Shown here one piece after another: positions 62,145-64,000 of a stretch of DNA of 64,000 bases. The notes below the pieces were generated by a model. That model did no database searches. It was not told the DNA's origin and saw nothing but the letters and a program-made list of their open reading frames with translations. The stretch is from positions 62,001-126,000 of the forward strand of contig NZ_JAERQD010000004.1 of assembly GCF_016735695.1 (NCBI RefSeq). The letters are read 5' to 3'. The position numbers were made by a program, and so were the translations under genes. Position 1 is the stretch's first letter. The number at the start of each line of letters is the position of its first letter. The DNA is from Microvirga zambiensis WSM3693. Lineage in GTDB: Bacteria > Pseudomonadota > Alphaproteobacteria > Rhizobiales > Beijerinckiaceae.

Positions 62145-62236
62145 CGTCATGGCCGCGCTTGTCCCGGCCACCCACGCCTTTCAGGAGCCACAACGCTCGA
62201 AAGACGTGGGTCCCCGGACCAAGTCCGGGGATGACG
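62145..62236. repeat. palindromic extragenic repeat, copy B
   Basis: 92-bp element of the same family as copy A: CGTCATGGCCGCGC, TTGTCCCGGCCACCCACGCC, a short centre, then AAGACGTGGGTCCCCGG and CCGGGGATGACG. It lies between the DUF2267 gene and mutA, both on +, so it may act as a processing or attenuating hairpin. Confidence 0.9.
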
Positions 62237-62368
62237 CTAGAGGATGGAGATGACGACCGAGAGAGCTGTATCCGGACCTTCGGCCACCTATCCTTTTGTG
62301 CATTCCCACCGCCGCCCGGACCCGGTATCGTCCCGCAAAATTTCCGCTGCTGCCGGACGAGAGCTGTC

Positions 62369-64000
62369 ATGGACGACCTCAACCTAGCCTCCGATTTCCC
62401 GCAAGCGACGCGCGAGCAATGGCTCGAGCGCGTCGAGGGCGTATTGAAGGGCGCGGATTTCGGGAAGAAGCTCGTCGCCCGCACCCATGACGGCATCGCG
62501 ATCCAGCCGCTCTATCCGAAGGCGGAAGGATCGGCGCCGGTCGCGCGCAGGCAGGCGGGCCGCTGGCGCCTGTCGCAGCGGGTCGACCATCCCGATCCGG
62601 GGAAGGCGAACGAGCTCGCGCTGCTCGATCTCGAAGGCGGTGCCGATTCCCTGAATCTCGTCTTTGCGGGAGCGCCATCCGCGCGCGGTTTCGGTGTCGG
62701 CATCGACAGTGTCGACGATCTCGACCGGGCGCTCTCCGGCGTAATGCTCGACCTCATCGCCCTCAAGATCGAAACCGCGCCCTTCATGGGCCGGCTCGTC
62801 GCCGAAAAAGTCTCCGAGCTCGTCAAGCGCCGCGGGCTCGACCCGGCCGCGCTCACGATCGATTTCGGTCTCGATCCGCTCGGCGACATCGCGAGAACGG
62901 GGCAGATCGTTCTCCCGTGGACCGACCTGTCTCAGCGTGTCGCGACGACTGCCTCGACACTGAAAGACCAGGGCTTCAAGGCGCCGATGCTGCGCGTCGA
63001 CGCGCGGGCCTGCCACGAGGCCGGAGCCAGCGAGGCGCAGGAACTCGCAGCCGCACTCGCGATCGGCGTCGCCTATCTGCGGGCTCTGGAGGCTCATGGC
63101 CATACGCTCGATGGCGCCCGCGACCTGCTCTCGTTTCTGCTGGTCGCCGATGCGGACGAGTTCCTCACAATCGCCAAGCTGCGCGCCATGCGCCGGCTCT
63201 GGGCGCGCATCGAGCAGGCCTGCGGCTTGGACTCAAAGCCGATCCGCCTGCATGCGGAAACCGCCTGGCGCATGACGACGCGGCGCGATCCGTGGGTGAA
63301 CATGCTGCGCACCACCATCGCCGCCTTCTCCGCCGGCATCGGCGGCACGGACGGGATCACGGTGCTGCCGTTCACGGCGGCGCTCGGCCTGCCCGATGCC
63401 TTCGCCCGCCGCATCGCCCGGAACGCGCAACTGATCCTGCTCGATGAATCGAACCTCGCCCGCGTGGCCGATCCGGCCGCCGGCGCCGGCGGCTTCGAGG
63501 CGCTGACCGAGGCGTTGTGCGAGAAGGCCTGGGCGCTGTTCCAGGAGATCGAGCGTGAGGGCGGCATGCTGGAGAGCCTGCAGGCCGGCAAGCTCCAGGC
63601 CCGCATCGCCACTGTCCGGGCGCAGCGGGAGAAGGCGATCGCGACACGGCGGGAACCGATCACCGGCACGAGCGAGTTCCCGAATATCGGCGAGGCAGAG
63701 GTCACGGTCCTTTTCCCCTCCCCCTTGTGCGGAGGGGTCAGGGGTGGGGGTGTGAGCGCTGAACCTAAAAGGGATGGCGCCAGCACCCCCCTCTCCAACT
63801 CTCCCCCACAAGGGGGGAGAGAGCAGGACGGGAAGGCCACCATCGCCCCCCTGCCCTCCATCCGCACCGCCGAGCCGTTCGAGCGCCTGCGGGACCGCGC
63901 CGATGCGCATCTCGCGAAGACCGGGGAGCGGCCGAGGGTTTTCCTCGCCAATCTCGGCCCCATCGCTGCCTTCACGGCGCGCGCGACCTTCGCCAAGAAT
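62369..64000 (+). CDS. mutA: methylmalonyl-CoA mutase small subunit (MutA), 5' part
   Basis: The gene starts at ATG 62369 and runs off the right edge; 544 codons are visible. It matches the small (beta) subunit of adenosylcobalamin-dependent methylmalonyl-CoA mutase: FPQATREQWLERVEGVLKG, the TIM-barrel region with TTRRDPWVNMLRTTIAAFSA and GGTDGITVLPF, and after a linker the degenerate B12-binding-like domain with RVFLANLGPIAAFTARATFA. MutA does not bind cobalamin itself but stabilises MutB, which should follow. The linker carries an in-frame repeat of about 37 codons (residues about 448-485), described separately. The pathway is propionyl-CoA assimilation or the ethylmalonyl-CoA cycle. Confidence 0.93.
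   Translation, partial: MDDLNLASDFPQATREQWLERVEGVLKGADFGKKLVARTHDGIAIQPLYPKAEGSAPVARRQAGRWRLSQRVDHPDPGKANELALLDLEGGADSLNLVFAGAPSARGFGVGIDSVDDLDRALSGVMLDLIALKIETAPFMGRLVAEKVSELVKRRGLDPAALTIDFGLDPLGDIARTGQIVLPWTDLSQRVATTASTLKDQGFKAPMLRVDARACHEAGASEAQELAAALAIGVAYLRALEAHGHTLDGARDLLSFLLVADADEFLTIAKLRAMRRLWARIEQACGLDSKPIRLHAETAWRMTTRRDPWVNMLRTTIAAFSAGIGGTDGITVLPFTAALGLPDAFARRIARNAQLILLDESNLARVADPAAGAGGFEALTEALCEKAWALFQEIEREGGMLESLQAGKLQARIATVRAQREKAIATRREPITGTSEFPNIGEAEVTVLFPSPLCGGVRGGGVSAEPKRDGASTPLSNSPPQGGREQDGKATIAPLPSIRTAEPFERLRDRADAHLAKTGERPRVFLANLGPIAAFTARATFAKN
63712..63823. repeat. palindromic repeat inside the mutA coding region
   Basis: Two inverted arms: TTTTCCCCTCCCCC-TTGTGCGGAGGGG (left) and CTCTCCCCC-ACAA-GGGGGGAGAG (right, reversed). 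They surround GTGTGAGCGCTGAACC and CCAGCACC. The arms are G/C-runs of the type found in many dispersed rhizobial intergenic elements. The element is about 111 bp (37 codons) and keeps the mutA frame. Confidence 0.8.

Overview
The window looks like chromosomal DNA of a high-GC alphaproteobacterium of the Hyphomicrobiales (Rhizobiales), most plausibly Methylobacteriaceae and Microvirga-like. The evidence is two HWE-family histidine kinases, a MucR/Ros regulator, an lpiA-acvB type operon, DUF2336, DUF1491 and DUF6456 proteins, a methylmalonyl-CoA mutase small subunit, and intergenic repeats of the kind common in rhizobia. The genus is an inference. I see no rRNA, tRNA, CRISPR array, transposase, integrase or prophage gene. 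About 60 protein genes fill the window on both strands, with short intergenic gaps.

Layout. 0-8 kb: a truncated GFA-family gene, an ArsR/SRPBCC pair, an HWE kinase, a TRAP binding protein, DUF2939, a 25-residue membrane microprotein candidate, an AI-2E family permease and a secreted seven-repeat beta-propeller RTX protein. 8-20 kb: lpiA (lysyl-phosphatidylglycerol synthase/flippase) overlapping acvB, an UPF0260 protein, a class A penicillin-binding protein followed by DUF1214 and DUF1254 proteins and an acetyltransferase, then DUF2336 and an AhpD-like protein. 20-30 kb: a serralysin-type metalloprotease, a TetR-MFS-aldo/keto reductase operon with a double operator, DUF1491 with a peptidoglycan-binding protein, sufE, DUF6456, a divergent rhodanese/ftrA pair and mucR.

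30-43 kb: oligopeptidase B, a large PAS-GAF HWE kinase and an isochorismatase-like hydrolase in one run; sodB, DUF2938, an adenylate cyclase, and a deacetylase/glycosyltransferase/murJ group for envelope lipids. 42.9-44.7 kb: a periplasmic DUF5602-like protein, a cupredoxin and an ECF sigma factor. Two promoter-like elements with identical 21-nt internal spacing precede the first gene and the sigma gene, which suggests an autoregulated sigma unit. 44.7-57 kb: a second cyclase, DUF1194, ilvE, a diguanylate cyclase, an MscS-type channel, a DUF900 lipoprotein, aquaporin Z and a NarX/NarL-like two-component pair. 57-64 kb: a haloacid dehalogenase, an M20 peptidase, a GNAT protein, a HerA-like ATPase, DUF2267 and the 5' part of mutA, which carries an in-frame repeat element.

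Main themes are envelope and stress adaptation (lpiA/acvB, PBP, murJ, MscS, sodB, aquaporin, cupredoxin) and signalling (two HWE kinases, one NarX/NarL pair, two cyclases, one GGDEF protein, an ECF sigma, ArsR/TetR/AraC/MucR regulators). The observations most worth follow-up are the ECF-cupredoxin-DUF5602 unit with its matching promoters, a composite dispersed repeat whose terminal TAG forms the stop codon of the upstream gene in both copies, the palindromic repeat inside mutA, and the microprotein with its own terminator.
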